DNA of 64,000 nt, from positions 3,343 through 67,342 of the forward strand of contig DATBLQ010000076.1 of assembly GCA_036555325.1 (NCBI GenBank), written 5' to 3'. A model generated the notes under the pieces. That model ran no database searches, had not been told where the DNA came from, and saw only the letters and a program-made list of their open reading frames with translations. The DNA comes from DATBLQ01 sp036555325. GTDB lineage: Bacteria > Pseudomonadota > Alphaproteobacteria > Rhizobiales > Aestuariivirgaceae. Made by a program: the position numbers and the translations under genes. This document shows, one piece after another, positions 42,065 to 51,748 of this stretch (within the stretch, counting starts at the first letter, position 1; every line of letters begins with the position of its first letter).

Positions 42065-42904
42065 CTAACTGCCTCCGGTCGAGCGCGCAACGGAAACGGT
42101 TTTGAATCGTATTGCGGTTCCAAATTTGCAAATGGGCAGGACAGCCAAGTCCGGTTGCACGGTCGATTTCAGTCCGACGGTATAGCCCGCAAACCTCGGT
42201 CCTTGGGAAAGATCGGGTGGATCGACACCATAGGCTGCCCGAAAGCTGTCGGGTTTCAATATTGCAATGTCGCCCCTCGCGGTCTCAATACGATAGCCTT
42301 CGCCGAACGGCTGAGCCGGGCGTTGGGCGAACAGTTCGACGTACCTCTTGATGCCTTCTGGCTGCTCGGCAACGAGAGTTACCTCGAGTATCGTACATGC
42401 GCCGTTTGGGTGATTCTGATAGAGGGGCTGCCAAAAGTACTGCGGTGCATGCTGTTGGCAACAAAAGAATCCGGCCCTCGGCATTCGCGGGCTCGATACA
42501 TACGTCAATGAGAATCCGACAGTCGCTTCCTCTCCAGTGGGAAGCTTGGCTTTTCGGGAAAAGTCAAACGGCTCGTAGGTGTGCAATCCGCACCCCCGGT
42601 AGAATGCGAAATCCGCTCGCGCATCATCGCTGTCGAGCACGAGCATCGAAAGGCCCTCGGCCGTCTTCAGGAAATCCCGGTTAAAAGCCGCAAAACTGAA
42701 AAAACCTGGCGCATGCTCGGGAACGAGCTCTATTTTTTCCAAGCTCAGCAGTTCAAGAAACACATGATCGAGCTGAATAAGACTGTTCTGCGTGCCGAAA
42801 GGATGCACAGCCGGCGGAGTGAGTGTAAATCCGAGTGAAGTATAGGCATGGCGCATTGTGTTCAAGTCGTGACCGCACAGCACAAGATGGTCGATCCCTT
42901 TCAT
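42065..42904 (-). CDS. glyoxalase-like (VOC, PF13468-type) protein
   Basis: 279 residues. Starts MKGIDHLVLCGHDLNTMRHAYTSLGFTLTPP, a typical N-terminal VOC module with metal-type His, followed by FGTQNSLIQLDHVFLELLSL and a second module with YFWQPLYQNHPNGACTILEV. Proteins of this type are uncharacterised and often called VOC family proteins. The ATG overlaps the stop codon of the MscS-type gene, so it is co-transcribed with the channel. Confidence 0.85.
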   Translation of the reverse strand: MKGIDHLVLCGHDLNTMRHAYTSLGFTLTPPAVHPFGTQNSLIQLDHVFLELLSLEKIELVPEHAPGFFSFAAFNRDFLKTAEGLSMLVLDSDDARADFAFYRGCGLHTYEPFDFSRKAKLPTGEEATVGFSLTYVSSPRMPRAGFFCCQQHAPQYFWQPLYQNHPNGACTILEVTLVAEQPEGIKRYVELFAQRPAQPFGEGYRIETARGDIAILKPDSFRAAYGVDPPDLSQGPRFAGYTVGLKSTVQPDLAVLPICKFGTAIRFKTVSVARSTGGS

Positions 42905-45333
42905 GTGGGCTTCTTGCGCGAGCGCTCGGCACGCGAAGTAGCGGGTGCCAACAGGTCCGGCAACCCCAATGCCAATTCAACACCCCTGCTCCGGAACGTT
43001 TTGACAATGGCAATGCGCAGATCGCTGGCAGTCGGCACGGCAGTAAGCGAATCGTCTACAAAAAAATGCAGCTGAAACTTCAGTCCGAATTCACTGAAGC
43101 CAGCCAGCTGCACCATGGGAGCCGGTTCGCGCGCCACGCCCGCGTGGCTTTGGGCACAGTGAAGCAGTATGTCGCGCACCTGCTCGGGATCCGACTCAGT
43201 CCGTACGACCACATCGATCACCCCCTTGCCGGTGGTATCACCGTGGGTGCGATTCATAACGGGCTCCGAAATAAGGCTTGAATTGGGGACAATAATCGTT
43301 GCCCGGTCGAAAGTGTCGATCTCGGTCGACCGCACATTGATTCGTTTCACGATGCCCTCTCCTGCCCCAACAATAATCCAGTCTCCGACCTTCACCGGTC
43401 GCTCGGCCAGAAGGATCAGGCCGGAAACGAAATTGTTCACGATCGACTGGAGTCCAAATCCAATACCGACGCCAAGCGCGCCCGCAATGATGGCAATGCT
43501 GGAAAACTCCACCCCCGCCGACGTCAGCGCAATGACGCAAGCCAGTAAAATTCCGGTGTAACTAACTCCCTTGCGGACCGACTCCCGCACTCCCTTGTCG
43601 AGGTGCGTGCGCATTAGAACCCGCATATCGATCCAGCGGGTGATGACATTCGTTACGACGATCCCAAGAAGCAGAACCAGGAGCGCGAACACCAGCGTCG
43701 AGGGGTAAATTTTTGCTCCGGCAAACTCGAAGCCGAGCCATGCCCTCGATATCCACCCATGGAAATCTATCCAATTGATCGTCCACTGAAGAAAAATGAT
43801 CGGCACGCCAATCAGAATGATGGCAAGGTCTGCACCGGCGCCAAACACCACGCCAACGCGTTCAACCGCCCGTTCGGAGAGAGAGAGTTTCCGCCGCAGA
43901 AAGCTGCCGACCACTGATCCCGGTTGCGTCGAAGTGGCAACGATTTCATCCACCAGGTGATGAAGAATGTAAAAAATGAAAACCAGAAGGAATGTATTGA
44001 CGATCTGAAATACGATGAAATGGCCCAGCGCCACGTAGCCAAACATCAGGGCCAAGCCGGAAATCGCTATCAGAACCCAAACCACCTGCCGCCATCTCGC
44101 AACCCAGGTGAAGTAGAAACGCCGGTTGCGGCTCTTTTGGCTCTCGGCAGCCTCCCCCGACCGGTTGGCCTGAAGCACAAAGAGGCTTGCAGCCAGAATG
44201 ACGATCATCGCAACCGTCAGGATCGCGCTCTGCCCGACTGAAAAAACAAATGGCAGAAATAACAATTGCACGAAGCTTAGCGACAGTTCGTCGAGTGCGA
44301 GCACAAAGGCTCCAGCGATCATCAGTTGGTTGAGCCGGCGGGCAGATAAGTCGTCGAGTGGCGGCAAACGCCATTGACTCCAGTTAGGAGACAAGATGGC
44401 GTGGCCAAAAGTCGTAAGAACAATGAAATTGACGAAGAAGTTGAAGCCAGCGGTGATGAATTCCCGGAAACGAGGGGTGGCAATGCCAGTGACCTCGAGC
44501 ATCGCGATCATTACCAGCATCACAAAGGCGAACACCAAAAGTGTGATGACCAATAGCCACAATGGACGCCAGAGGCGGTGAAAATTTGTGGGCGTCTCCG
44601 CCCGTATGGCTGGTTCGAATTTGCGCGCGAGGACTCCTGCAAGGATAATCCCCACGACGAACAGCCCGCCGATTGCCAGCAAAACAACCGACAGCCCAGG
44701 CGGGCTCACTTTTTGCCTGGCCTCCACATACCACGCCGAGATCAGGGCATTCACCCGTTCAAACACCAGCGACCATGCCTGAGCCCCATCGGTCCACAGT
44801 CGCGGATTGAGAATAGAACGACTTGATTCGAATATTCGCTGCAGGAACACATCGCGCTGGAGCCGCGCAATCCTGGCGGAGAGCTGATCTGCCTCGATTG
44901 CCAGAAGAGTTAGCTGCTTCTCCGCCGCCGAATAACGTCCAAGCAAATCGGACAATGCTCGCCGTTCCGCTACCAGCGTTTCAGGTTCGGCAGCACCTTG
45001 AGCGGGCGGCGGTCCAAGCTGTCTTCGTCTGGTTTCGAGCTCGGCAATGGCTGTCTTTAGTCGCGGCAAGATCGAGAGGGTTGCCGACTTCGTTGCATCC
45101 AGTGCTGCGCGCTTGTCATTCAGGATTTGCGGTGTAAGCGAAGGGGCGCCGATTTCCGACACGATTCGATCAAGCATGGACCGCGACTCAGCGGCCTGTT
45201 GCTCAGCAGCAGCGATCGGCTCATCTTGCCCAAAAGCGCTTGTCCCCCGCAGGCCCACGACCAGTGTGCAAAAAATCAGCAGCAGGATTGGAGCTGCCAG
45301 GGCTTCGCCAAAGCGTCTCGAACCGTTTGACAT
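42901..45333 (-). CDS. large mechanosensitive channel, MscS family with DUF3772-type N-terminus
   Basis: 810 residues. A signal peptide is followed by a periplasmic coiled-coil domain (about 35-200, AAEQQAAESRSMLDRIVSEIG...), some ten membrane helices, and the MscS core near the C-terminus: GALGVGIGFGLQSIVNNFVSGL with the pore glycines, then RPVKVGDWIIVG and the beta domain FDRATIIVPNSSLISEPVMN. It should open under osmotic down-shock. The length places it with MscK-type channels. The VOC gene is coupled downstream. Confidence 0.92.
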   Translation of the reverse strand: MSNGSRRFGEALAAPILLLIFCTLVVGLRGTSAFGQDEPIAAAEQQAAESRSMLDRIVSEIGAPSLTPQILNDKRAALDATKSATLSILPRLKTAIAELETRRRQLGPPPAQGAAEPETLVAERRALSDLLGRYSAAEKQLTLLAIEADQLSARIARLQRDVFLQRIFESSRSILNPRLWTDGAQAWSLVFERVNALISAWYVEARQKVSPPGLSVVLLAIGGLFVVGIILAGVLARKFEPAIRAETPTNFHRLWRPLWLLVITLLVFAFVMLVMIAMLEVTGIATPRFREFITAGFNFFVNFIVLTTFGHAILSPNWSQWRLPPLDDLSARRLNQLMIAGAFVLALDELSLSFVQLLFLPFVFSVGQSAILTVAMIVILAASLFVLQANRSGEAAESQKSRNRRFYFTWVARWRQVVWVLIAISGLALMFGYVALGHFIVFQIVNTFLLVFIFYILHHLVDEIVATSTQPGSVVGSFLRRKLSLSERAVERVGVVFGAGADLAIILIGVPIIFLQWTINWIDFHGWISRAWLGFEFAGAKIYPSTLVFALLVLLLGIVVTNVITRWIDMRVLMRTHLDKGVRESVRKGVSYTGILLACVIALTSAGVEFSSIAIIAGALGVGIGFGLQSIVNNFVSGLILLAERPVKVGDWIIVGAGEGIVKRINVRSTEIDTFDRATIIVPNSSLISEPVMNRTHGDTTGKGVIDVVVRTESDPEQVRDILLHCAQSHAGVAREPAPMVQLAGFSEFGLKFQLHFFVDDSLTAVPTASDLRIAIVKTFRSRGVELALGLPDLLAPATSRAERSRKKPT

Positions 45334-45425
45334 TCAAGCAGAGTACCTGATTCTACGGTATTGTTTGCACAGACTTAGCGCAGGTCATGGCAACATGGCC
45401 ACCGCCTTGCACTTTCGTTGCCAGG

Positions 45426-46688
45426 ATGACGAAGCCAAAATCTATCGCCGTTATCGGCGCTGGGATTGTCGGGATGAGTGCCGCTCTCTATTTGCAACGA
45501 GACGGCCACAGGGTGAAGGTCATCGATTATCGTCTGCCGGGAACGGCTACCTCGTTCGGCAATGCCGGAATGATCGTCACAGGGGCAATTACGCCGACCA
45601 GCACGCCCGGTGTGCTGAAGCAAATTCCGCGTTATCTGTTCGATCGCTCGAGTGCGGTGCGGCTCAAATGGAGCTATTTGCCCCACCTCATGCCTTGGCT
45701 TTTCCGATTTGTTTTGGAAAGCCGGCTGTCGCGTGTACGACACGCGGCAGCTGCACTGCACCCGTTGGTGACGGGAGCATACGAAGCTCACCTCGAGCTT
45801 GCAGCCCTCACCGGCGCGACCAACCTCCTTCGCCCGACTGGATGGCTTAAGCTGTTCCGCTCGCAACGAGGATTCGAAGCCACATTGCTGCAACGCCAGC
45901 TCATGGACTTGCATGCTGTGAAGTACGAAATCCTCGGTCAGCATGAAATTCACCAACTTGAACCGCATATCTCCAAGATGTTCGTTCGGGGTCTGTTTCA
46001 CGGACATTCCGCTTCGATAAGCCTTCCCAAACGGCTCATCGACAGCTACGCCAGCAGCTTCATTCGCTCCGGCGGAGAATTCGTGCACGAACAGGTTCTC
46101 AGCATCGAACGATTGGAAGATGGGCGCATGCGGCTGCGGTGCGATTTGGGCCTTCGTGAATTCGACGAAGTGGTCGTAGCAGCGGGGGCCTGGTCGAAGC
46201 GCTTATGCAAAGCGCTGGGCGACAAAGTAGTTCTAGACACCGAGCGCGGTTATCACCTCAACCTCGAACGCGGCGAAGCAGGAGAAATTCATCGTCCGCT
46301 TTCTTTTCCGGAAGATGGCTTCATACTTGCTCCATCGGAAGATGGAATCCGGCTGACAAGCGGAGACGAATTGGCGGGCCTCGATGCGCCGCCGGATTTC
46401 TCGCGCATAAATCGTATGGTCGTCAAAGCGCAGGAAATTCTGCCCGGGCTCAGCGATCGAGTTACGCGCGAGTGGATGGGTCGGAGGCCCTCCACCCCCG
46501 ATTCTCTGCCTGTCATAGGCAGATCACCCAACGCGAACGGGGTGATCTACGCTTTCGGCCATCATCATCTAGGGCTTACATTGGGGCCAATAACCGGCCG
46601 CATAGTAGCGGATCTTGTCTGCAACAGGCCGCAGCGTTTCGATCTGACACCCTACCGCATCAACCGGTTCCGACTCATCGGCTTCTGA
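45426..46688 (+). CDS. FAD-dependent D-amino-acid dehydrogenase-like oxidoreductase (DadA type)
   Basis: 420 residues from MTKPKSIAVIGAGIVG. The FAD-binding GAGIVGMSAALYLQRDGHRVKVID is at the N-terminus, SFGNAGMI follows, and the C-terminus has REWMGRRPSTPDSLPVIG and YAFGHHHLGLTLGPITG, as in DadA. It would oxidise a D-amino acid or related imino compound and pass electrons to quinone. An upstream ATG at 45387 is possible but gives a poor N-terminus. It converges with the polyamine-type permease genes (14-base overlap), whose cargo could be its substrate. Confidence 0.88.
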   Translation: MTKPKSIAVIGAGIVGMSAALYLQRDGHRVKVIDYRLPGTATSFGNAGMIVTGAITPTSTPGVLKQIPRYLFDRSSAVRLKWSYLPHLMPWLFRFVLESRLSRVRHAAAALHPLVTGAYEAHLELAALTGATNLLRPTGWLKLFRSQRGFEATLLQRQLMDLHAVKYEILGQHEIHQLEPHISKMFVRGLFHGHSASISLPKRLIDSYASSFIRSGGEFVHEQVLSIERLEDGRMRLRCDLGLREFDEVVVAAGAWSKRLCKALGDKVVLDTERGYHLNLERGEAGEIHRPLSFPEDGFILAPSEDGIRLTSGDELAGLDAPPDFSRINRMVVKAQEILPGLSDRVTREWMGRRPSTPDSLPVIGRSPNANGVIYAFGHHHLGLTLGPITGRIVADLVCNRPQRFDLTPYRINRFRLIGF

Positions 46689-47508
46689 TACCGCGAAGTC
46701 GCTCGCTTCGCCGCCGCAAGAGCTCCGCACCAACCAGCATGACCGTGGAGAAGATTATCAGAACGGTTGCCGCCGCCGTTATCGTTGGACTGATCTGCTC
46801 GCGAATACCAGAGAACATGACTTTTGGAAGTGTTCGCACCTCGGCGCTGGATACAAATAAAGCGATGACCACCTCGTCGAAGGAGGTTACAAAGGCAAAC
46901 AGCGCGCCGGAGATCACTCCGGGAAGAATAAGCGGCAAAATAATCTTTCTGAATACAATGAGCGGCGATGCGCCCAGGCCCGCGGCCGCACGGGCCAGGG
47001 AATAATCAAAACCGGTCAGCGTCGATGTCACGGTAACGACAACGAAGGGCGTGGCCAGCACCGTATGGGCCAAAACGAGCCCAACAATCGTCCCAACAAG
47101 TCCGAGCCTTAAATAGAACAAGTAAATGCCCACCGCCGTTATGATCACCGGCACAATCATCGGCATGATCAGCGTTCCGAGGATAATCGGCTTGAAAGGC
47201 AATCGGGCACGGCTCAGCCCAAGAGCGGCAAGTATCCCGAGCACTGTGGAAACAACGGTAACCAGCAACGCGACGATGAGACTGACCTTCAGCGCAGCCA
47301 TCCAGCGCGCATCTGCTCCGAAGAACTCGCGGTACCACTTGAGCGAAAACCCCGGCATGGGGTAACTGAAAAACGATTCTGAATTGAACGATAGCGGCAT
47401 GATGGCGATGATGGGAGCCATCAAGAACAACAAAACAAGCGCGGTAAAAATCAACGTTCCATAATGGAAGAACTTTTCGATGGGCGTGGCATAGGGCGGC
47501 AAGCGCAT
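46675..47508 (-). CDS. ABC transporter permease, PotC type
   Basis: 277 residues from MRLPPYATPIEKFFHYGT; a GTG overlapping the PotB stop is an alternative start. Six membrane helices, LSFNSESFFSYPMPGFSLKWYREFF typical of PotC, and the EAA loop RAAAGLGASPLIVFRKIILPLILPG. Forms the inner-membrane channel with the preceding PotB-type subunit. The 3' end overlaps the convergent DadA-like gene. Confidence 0.92.
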   Translation of the reverse strand: MRLPPYATPIEKFFHYGTLIFTALVLLFLMAPIIAIMPLSFNSESFFSYPMPGFSLKWYREFFGADARWMAALKVSLIVALLVTVVSTVLGILAALGLSRARLPFKPIILGTLIMPMIVPVIITAVGIYLFYLRLGLVGTIVGLVLAHTVLATPFVVVTVTSTLTGFDYSLARAAAGLGASPLIVFRKIILPLILPGVISGALFAFVTSFDEVVIALFVSSAEVRTLPKVMFSGIREQISPTITAAATVLIIFSTVMLVGAELLRRRSERLRGIRSR

Positions 47509-47513
47509 CGCTA

Positions 47514-48755
47514 TCACCCCAGCTTCACTTTGTCGATGCCGACGATGCGGTTGTAGACGAAATAAAGAATAAGGGTGGCAACCAGGAGAACCGTGCCAAG
47601 CGCGCAGGCCTTGCCCCAATTGTTCTCCCGATTGATCGCTTCGGCAATGAATCCCGAAATCATTTGATCGGTGGGTCCGCCGACCAGGGCCGGCGTTATG
47701 TAGTATCCGAGGCTCAAGATGAACGTCAGCAGACAGCCCGCGCCTATTCCGGGGAGCGTTTGAGGCAGATAAATGCGGACAAACGAGTAAACGGGTCCTC
47801 CGCCGAGAGAGCGCGCGGCGCGCATGTAAGATGGTGGTATGGTCTTCATTACGCTGTAAATTGGCAACAACGTGAAGGGTAATTGAATGTGGGTCATGGC
47901 AGCGACCGTGCCGAAACGGCTAAAGATGAGGGGCAATGGCGCTGTGGTAAGTCCGAGCATTTGCAGCGTATCGTTGATTGGACCATTGTCCTGAAGGATG
48001 ACGAACCAGGCGGTGGTCCGCACGAGCAGCGACGTCCAAAAGGGCAACAGGACGAGGATCATCAAGAGATTGGCAGTGCTCGGTCGCGTGTTTGCCAGAA
48101 CGTAGGCAACCGGAAAACCCATGATCAGCGTCATCAACGTGACGAGCAGGCTGATTCCCATGGTGCGCTTTAGAATGTCGATGTAGATGGCGCGGTTCTT
48201 GTCAGTCTTCACAATCTGGTTCTGATTGTTTTGCTTGAGATCGAGGGTGTTCAGCAGATAGAAGCTGGTAAAAGGCCGGCCCGCGCGTTTCAGCGTTGCC
48301 CAGGTGCCGACATCGTTCCACATTGGATCGATGGCTATCATCTGTTCCTTGTAAGGCGGTGCCTTGATCTCCTTTGCCTTGCGAGCCGACGCTATGATTT
48401 TGCTCCGCGTCCCGGCCAGCTCATAATTCAGGCGTTTGCCGATGAGTTGAGATTTCTTGTTCTTGTCCGCACGCTGCAGGTCGCTTGCCAGCGCCGCATA
48501 GGCCTCTTCCGGTGGGAGTTCGGTTCCATCCCAAGTGTCTAACAAAGGGAGGGTCGCCGGGAAGTTTTCGTAGATATCCGGATCGTAGACGGCATTCGAC
48601 AGCATCAAGCCGATCGGCAGGACAAAGGTTATTAGAATGAAAACAAAAAGCGGTGCAACGAGGCCGATTGCGCGGAGCTTGCCACGCAGTTCGGTCGTTC
48701 TCAGTCTCTTTTTAAGTTCACCCGCATCGGCGACGACAACTTCAGCAACGGCCAC
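47514..48755 (-). CDS. ABC transporter permease, PotB type with a large periplasmic insertion
   Basis: 413 residues from a GTG preceded by GAGGAGG. Membrane helix one is at about 29-52. It is followed by a polar insertion of roughly 150 residues (about 55-205) with many Lys and Glu, before the second helix; ordinary PotB proteins have only a short loop there. The remainder is standard with EAA loop ARSLGGGPVYSFVRIYLPQTLPG. The insert probably faces the periplasm and may help dock the binding protein. Confidence 0.88.
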   Translation of the reverse strand: MAVAEVVVADAGELKKRLRTTELRGKLRAIGLVAPLFVFILITFVLPIGLMLSNAVYDPDIYENFPATLPLLDTWDGTELPPEEAYAALASDLQRADKNKKSQLIGKRLNYELAGTRSKIIASARKAKEIKAPPYKEQMIAIDPMWNDVGTWATLKRAGRPFTSFYLLNTLDLKQNNQNQIVKTDKNRAIYIDILKRTMGISLLVTLMTLIMGFPVAYVLANTRPSTANLLMILVLLPFWTSLLVRTTAWFVILQDNGPINDTLQMLGLTTAPLPLIFSRFGTVAAMTHIQLPFTLLPIYSVMKTIPPSYMRAARSLGGGPVYSFVRIYLPQTLPGIGAGCLLTFILSLGYYITPALVGGPTDQMISGFIAEAINRENNWGKACALGTVLLVATLILYFVYNRIVGIDKVKLG

Positions 48756-48765
48756 CGGCGAACCT

Positions 48766-48807
48766 CCTCAGCCAGGGCTGAGGAAGAATGCGATTTTTCG
48801 CATCCTT
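48766..48807 (-). promoter_or_regulatory. two hairpins between SBP and PotB-type genes
   Basis: Hairpin one: CCTCAGCC (48766-48773) and GGCTGAGG (48776-48783). Hairpin two: ATGCGA (48788-48793) and TCGCAT (48798-48803), extended by AAG/CTT past a mismatch. On the coding strand hairpin one runs directly into the GAGGAGG ribosome-binding site of the PotB-type gene, so it could limit permease translation. Confidence 0.55.
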
Positions 48808-48828
48808 CCTCGATGCCTCGACAAGATA

Positions 48829-49887
48829 CTACTGCGCCAGCCAGGCGTTGAAGCGCTCACGCAGCTGTTCGCTGTTGTCGCCCCAGAAATGGACATCAAC
48901 AATCAGCGCTGTTTTCATGTTGGCATCGGCAGTGGGAAGATGCGGCAAAGCTTCAGGCGAAACGTTGGGAATCGCATCCTTGTTGGCTGGTCCATAGGAA
49001 ATATACTTGGTCTGCTCGGCCATACGCGCCGGGTCGCTGGCAAAGCTGATGAAGCGATAGGCGCCGTCAAGGTTTTTGGTGCCCTTGGGAATGGCCCACC
49101 AATCCCAGTCGAAGCCCTGCTGATCCCACATGATGGCGAACGGTTTTTTATCGGTCACGACGGCATTATATATGCGGCCGTTCCAGGCCGAGGTCATGAC
49201 CACTTGGCCGTCGGCAAGCAACTGTGGTGGCTGGGCGCCAGCTTCCCACCAGACTACATCCTTCTTGATCGTATCGAGTTTCTTGAAGGCACGATCGATA
49301 CCCTCAGGCGTTCGAAGTACCTTGTAGACATCCGCTTGGGGAACCCCATCCGCAATAAGCGCCCATTCGAGGTTGACGAACGGATCTTTCTGTAGCGCTC
49401 GCTTGCCCGGAAACTTCTGCAGGTCGAACACATCGGCGATCGTTGTAGGCGGTTCCTTCAAGACCGTCGTATCGTAGGCGATGACTGTCGCGTAGACGAT
49501 GTTGGGCACAGCGCAGTCCTGCAGATCACCACCGATGAACTTTGACCGGTCAAGGCCAAGCTTGCTCCAGTCAATGGTCTCAAGAATTCCTTCCGCACAG
49601 GCTGCTAGCGCCGTCTGGGTATCGACATCTATCACGTCCCATGTCACCGCGTCGGCTTCAACCATGGCTCGAATTTTGGCGATTTCCCCGTTGTATTCTT
49701 CCTCTGTGACCTTGTTCCCTTCCTTCATGTAGGGTTCGAAAAAAGCCTTTCGCTGGCTCTCTTGATACGCGCCACCCCAGGAAACAATCGTCAACTCGTC
49801 ACCAGCGAAGACATTATTGGGTTGGCCAAATCCAATCATCGCCGCGCCAGCGACAAGCGCAATCGTAACTTTGGAAACTAGCTTCAT
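48829..49887 (-). CDS. polyamine-type solute-binding protein (PotD/PotF-like)
   Basis: 352 residues from MKLVSKVTIALVAG, with GAGGAG upstream. Signal peptide cleaved after VFA, then the family signature DELTIVSWGGAYQESQRKAFFEPYMKEGNKV. Aromatic and acidic ligand-binding positions appear around AWNGRIYNAV and DWDWWAIPKGTKN. First gene of the SBP-PotB-PotC operon. No PotA-type ATPase gene is found in the cluster or anywhere in the window apart from the unrelated Dpp-type ATPase. Confidence 0.92.
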   Translation of the reverse strand: MKLVSKVTIALVAGAAMIGFGQPNNVFAGDELTIVSWGGAYQESQRKAFFEPYMKEGNKVTEEEYNGEIAKIRAMVEADAVTWDVIDVDTQTALAACAEGILETIDWSKLGLDRSKFIGGDLQDCAVPNIVYATVIAYDTTVLKEPPTTIADVFDLQKFPGKRALQKDPFVNLEWALIADGVPQADVYKVLRTPEGIDRAFKKLDTIKKDVVWWEAGAQPPQLLADGQVVMTSAWNGRIYNAVVTDKKPFAIMWDQQGFDWDWWAIPKGTKNLDGAYRFISFASDPARMAEQTKYISYGPANKDAIPNVSPEALPHLPTADANMKTALIVDVHFWGDNSEQLRERFNAWLAQ

Positions 49888-49961
49888 CTGCGTTCTCCTC
49901 ACCTTTTCGGGTTACGCCACCCGACAAGCAATAGAACCGCCGCAGCCTTGTCCCGGCTGGC

Positions 49962-49984
49962 CGCTCCCTACAGCACAGGGAGCG
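49962..49984. promoter_or_regulatory. 8-bp inverted repeat upstream of the polyamine-type SBP gene
   Basis: CGCTCCCT (49962-49969) and AGGGAGCG (49977-49984) form a perfect inverted repeat with a 7-base loop, in the 165-bp gap between pyrG and the SBP gene. It could be an operator or a leader hairpin; no T-run follows on either strand, so I do not call it a terminator. Confidence 0.4.
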
Positions 49985-50052
49985 CGGTCCCTTGGGATAT
50001 GTGACGTCAAAATCGGCTTTACCGTCAATGGAAATTTGTCTGGCAGTTGAAA

Positions 50053-51681
50053 CTAAACCAGCCGGCTTTGCTCGAGTGCGGCGTTAATGAATGAAGCAAA
50101 CAGGGGGTGTGGCTCAAACGGGCGCGACTTAAGCTCGGGGTGGAATTGTACACCGATAAACCAGACGTGGTTTGGGATCTCGATGATCTCTGGCAGCAGC
50201 CCGTCCGGCGACAGACCCGTGAAGCGCATGCCTGCGGCCTCCAACTGGTTACGGTATTTCATGTTAACTTCATAGCGGTGACGGTGGCGTTCAGAGATTC
50301 GGACGGCGCCGTAGATCTCGGCGACCTTGCTGTCCTTCGCCAACAAAGCATCATAGGCGCCAAGCCGCATCGTGCCGCCCAGATCGCCTTCCTTGCGCCG
50401 CATCTCCAATTCGTTGCCTTTCATCCACTCGGTCATGAGACCCACGACCGGCTCTGCGGTGGGGCCGAATTCGGTGGAACCTGCGTTGCGTATGCCAACG
50501 AGATTTCGTGTCGCTTCGATCACAGCCATCTGCATACCGAAGCAGATGCCGAAGTACGGCACGTTGCGAGTGCGCGCGAAGGTTGCCGCGCGGATCTTGC
50601 CCTCCGAGCCCCGCTGGCCGAATCCGCCCGGCACCAGAATGCCGTGAACCCCTTCGAGGCGGGGCGCGGCATCCTCATTCTCAAACATCTCTGATTCGAT
50701 CCAATCGAGATTGACTTTCACCTTATTGGCTATCCCGCCATGGACGAGGGCCTCGTTAAGTGATTTGTAGGCGTCAGGCAGCCCGGTATATTTGCCCACG
50801 ACCGCGATATTGACTTCGCCCTCTGGATTCCAGATGCGGTCGGAAATAGTCTGCCACCGGGCCAGGTCGGGAGGTTTGGCGACCTTGATGCCGAATGCGG
50901 CCAGCACCTCCGCATCGAGGCCTTCCTGGTGGTAGGCAATCGGGACGTCGTAGATGCTCTGCACATCCAGCGCCTGAATTACTGCCGATGGCCGGACATT
51001 GCAGAACAAAGCGATCTTGCGCCTTTCGTTCTCCGGTATTGGTCGATCTGTGCGGCACAGCAGGATATCTGGCTGAATGCCGATCGAGCGCAGTTCCTTG
51101 ACTGAATGCTGCGTCGGCTTCGTCTTGAGTTCTCCGGCACTGGGGATGAAAGGCAGCAGCGTCAGGTGGATGTAAATTGCCGAACCCCGAGGCAATTCGT
51201 TGCCGAGCTGGCGAATCGCTTCGAAGAATGGCAGCCCCTCAATGTCGCCCACGGTTCCCCCGATTTCTACGAGAACGAAGTCATATCCCTCGTTGCCGGT
51301 CAGGACGAATTCCTTGATTGCGTCGGTGACATGGGGAATCACCTGCACGGTACCGCCGAGATAGTCGCCCCGCCTCTCCTTCGCGATGATATCGCGGTAG
51401 ATGCGGCCCGTGGTGATATTGTCGTCCTTGTTGCTTGATCTGCCAGTGAATCTCTCGTAGTGCCCAAGATCAAGATCGGTCTCGGCACCGTCATCAGTGA
51501 CATAAACCTCACCGTGCTGGTAAGGACTCATCGTTCCCGGATCAACGTTCAGGTAGGGATCGAGCTTGCGCAGCCGCACTTTGAAGCCTCGCGCCTGCAG
51601 CAGTGCTCCGAGAGCGGCAGACCCTAAACCTTTCCCTAGTGAGGAGACCACGCCGCCGGTGATGAATATGTACCGCGCCAT
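50053..51681 (-). CDS. pyrG: CTP synthase
   Basis: 542 residues, full length. N-terminal synthase domain with FITGGVVSSLGKGLGSAALG (ATP loop) and DGAETDLDLGHYERF; C-terminal glutaminase domain with GICFGMQMA (catalytic Cys) and VQFHPELKSRP (catalytic His-Glu). Converts UTP to CTP using glutamine. The usual rhizobial neighbours secG and tpiA lie upstream, but eno is separated by an inserted block. Confidence 0.98.
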   Translation of the reverse strand: MARYIFITGGVVSSLGKGLGSAALGALLQARGFKVRLRKLDPYLNVDPGTMSPYQHGEVYVTDDGAETDLDLGHYERFTGRSSNKDDNITTGRIYRDIIAKERRGDYLGGTVQVIPHVTDAIKEFVLTGNEGYDFVLVEIGGTVGDIEGLPFFEAIRQLGNELPRGSAIYIHLTLLPFIPSAGELKTKPTQHSVKELRSIGIQPDILLCRTDRPIPENERRKIALFCNVRPSAVIQALDVQSIYDVPIAYHQEGLDAEVLAAFGIKVAKPPDLARWQTISDRIWNPEGEVNIAVVGKYTGLPDAYKSLNEALVHGGIANKVKVNLDWIESEMFENEDAAPRLEGVHGILVPGGFGQRGSEGKIRAATFARTRNVPYFGICFGMQMAVIEATRNLVGIRNAGSTEFGPTAEPVVGLMTEWMKGNELEMRRKEGDLGGTMRLGAYDALLAKDSKVAEIYGAVRISERHRHRYEVNMKYRNQLEAAGMRFTGLSPDGLLPEIIEIPNHVWFIGVQFHPELKSRPFEPHPLFASFINAALEQSRLV

Positions 51682-51748
51682 GGAACTCTAAAATACACGA
51701 TCCCATCGAGATTCGAATACTTCTATTTTAGGCTTTCGTGCTGATCTT

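Noticed and set aside
49962..49984. pyrG terminator
   Set aside because: The inverted repeat lacks a T-run on the pyrG strand and is about 70 bases past the stop; kept only as a possible regulatory repeat.
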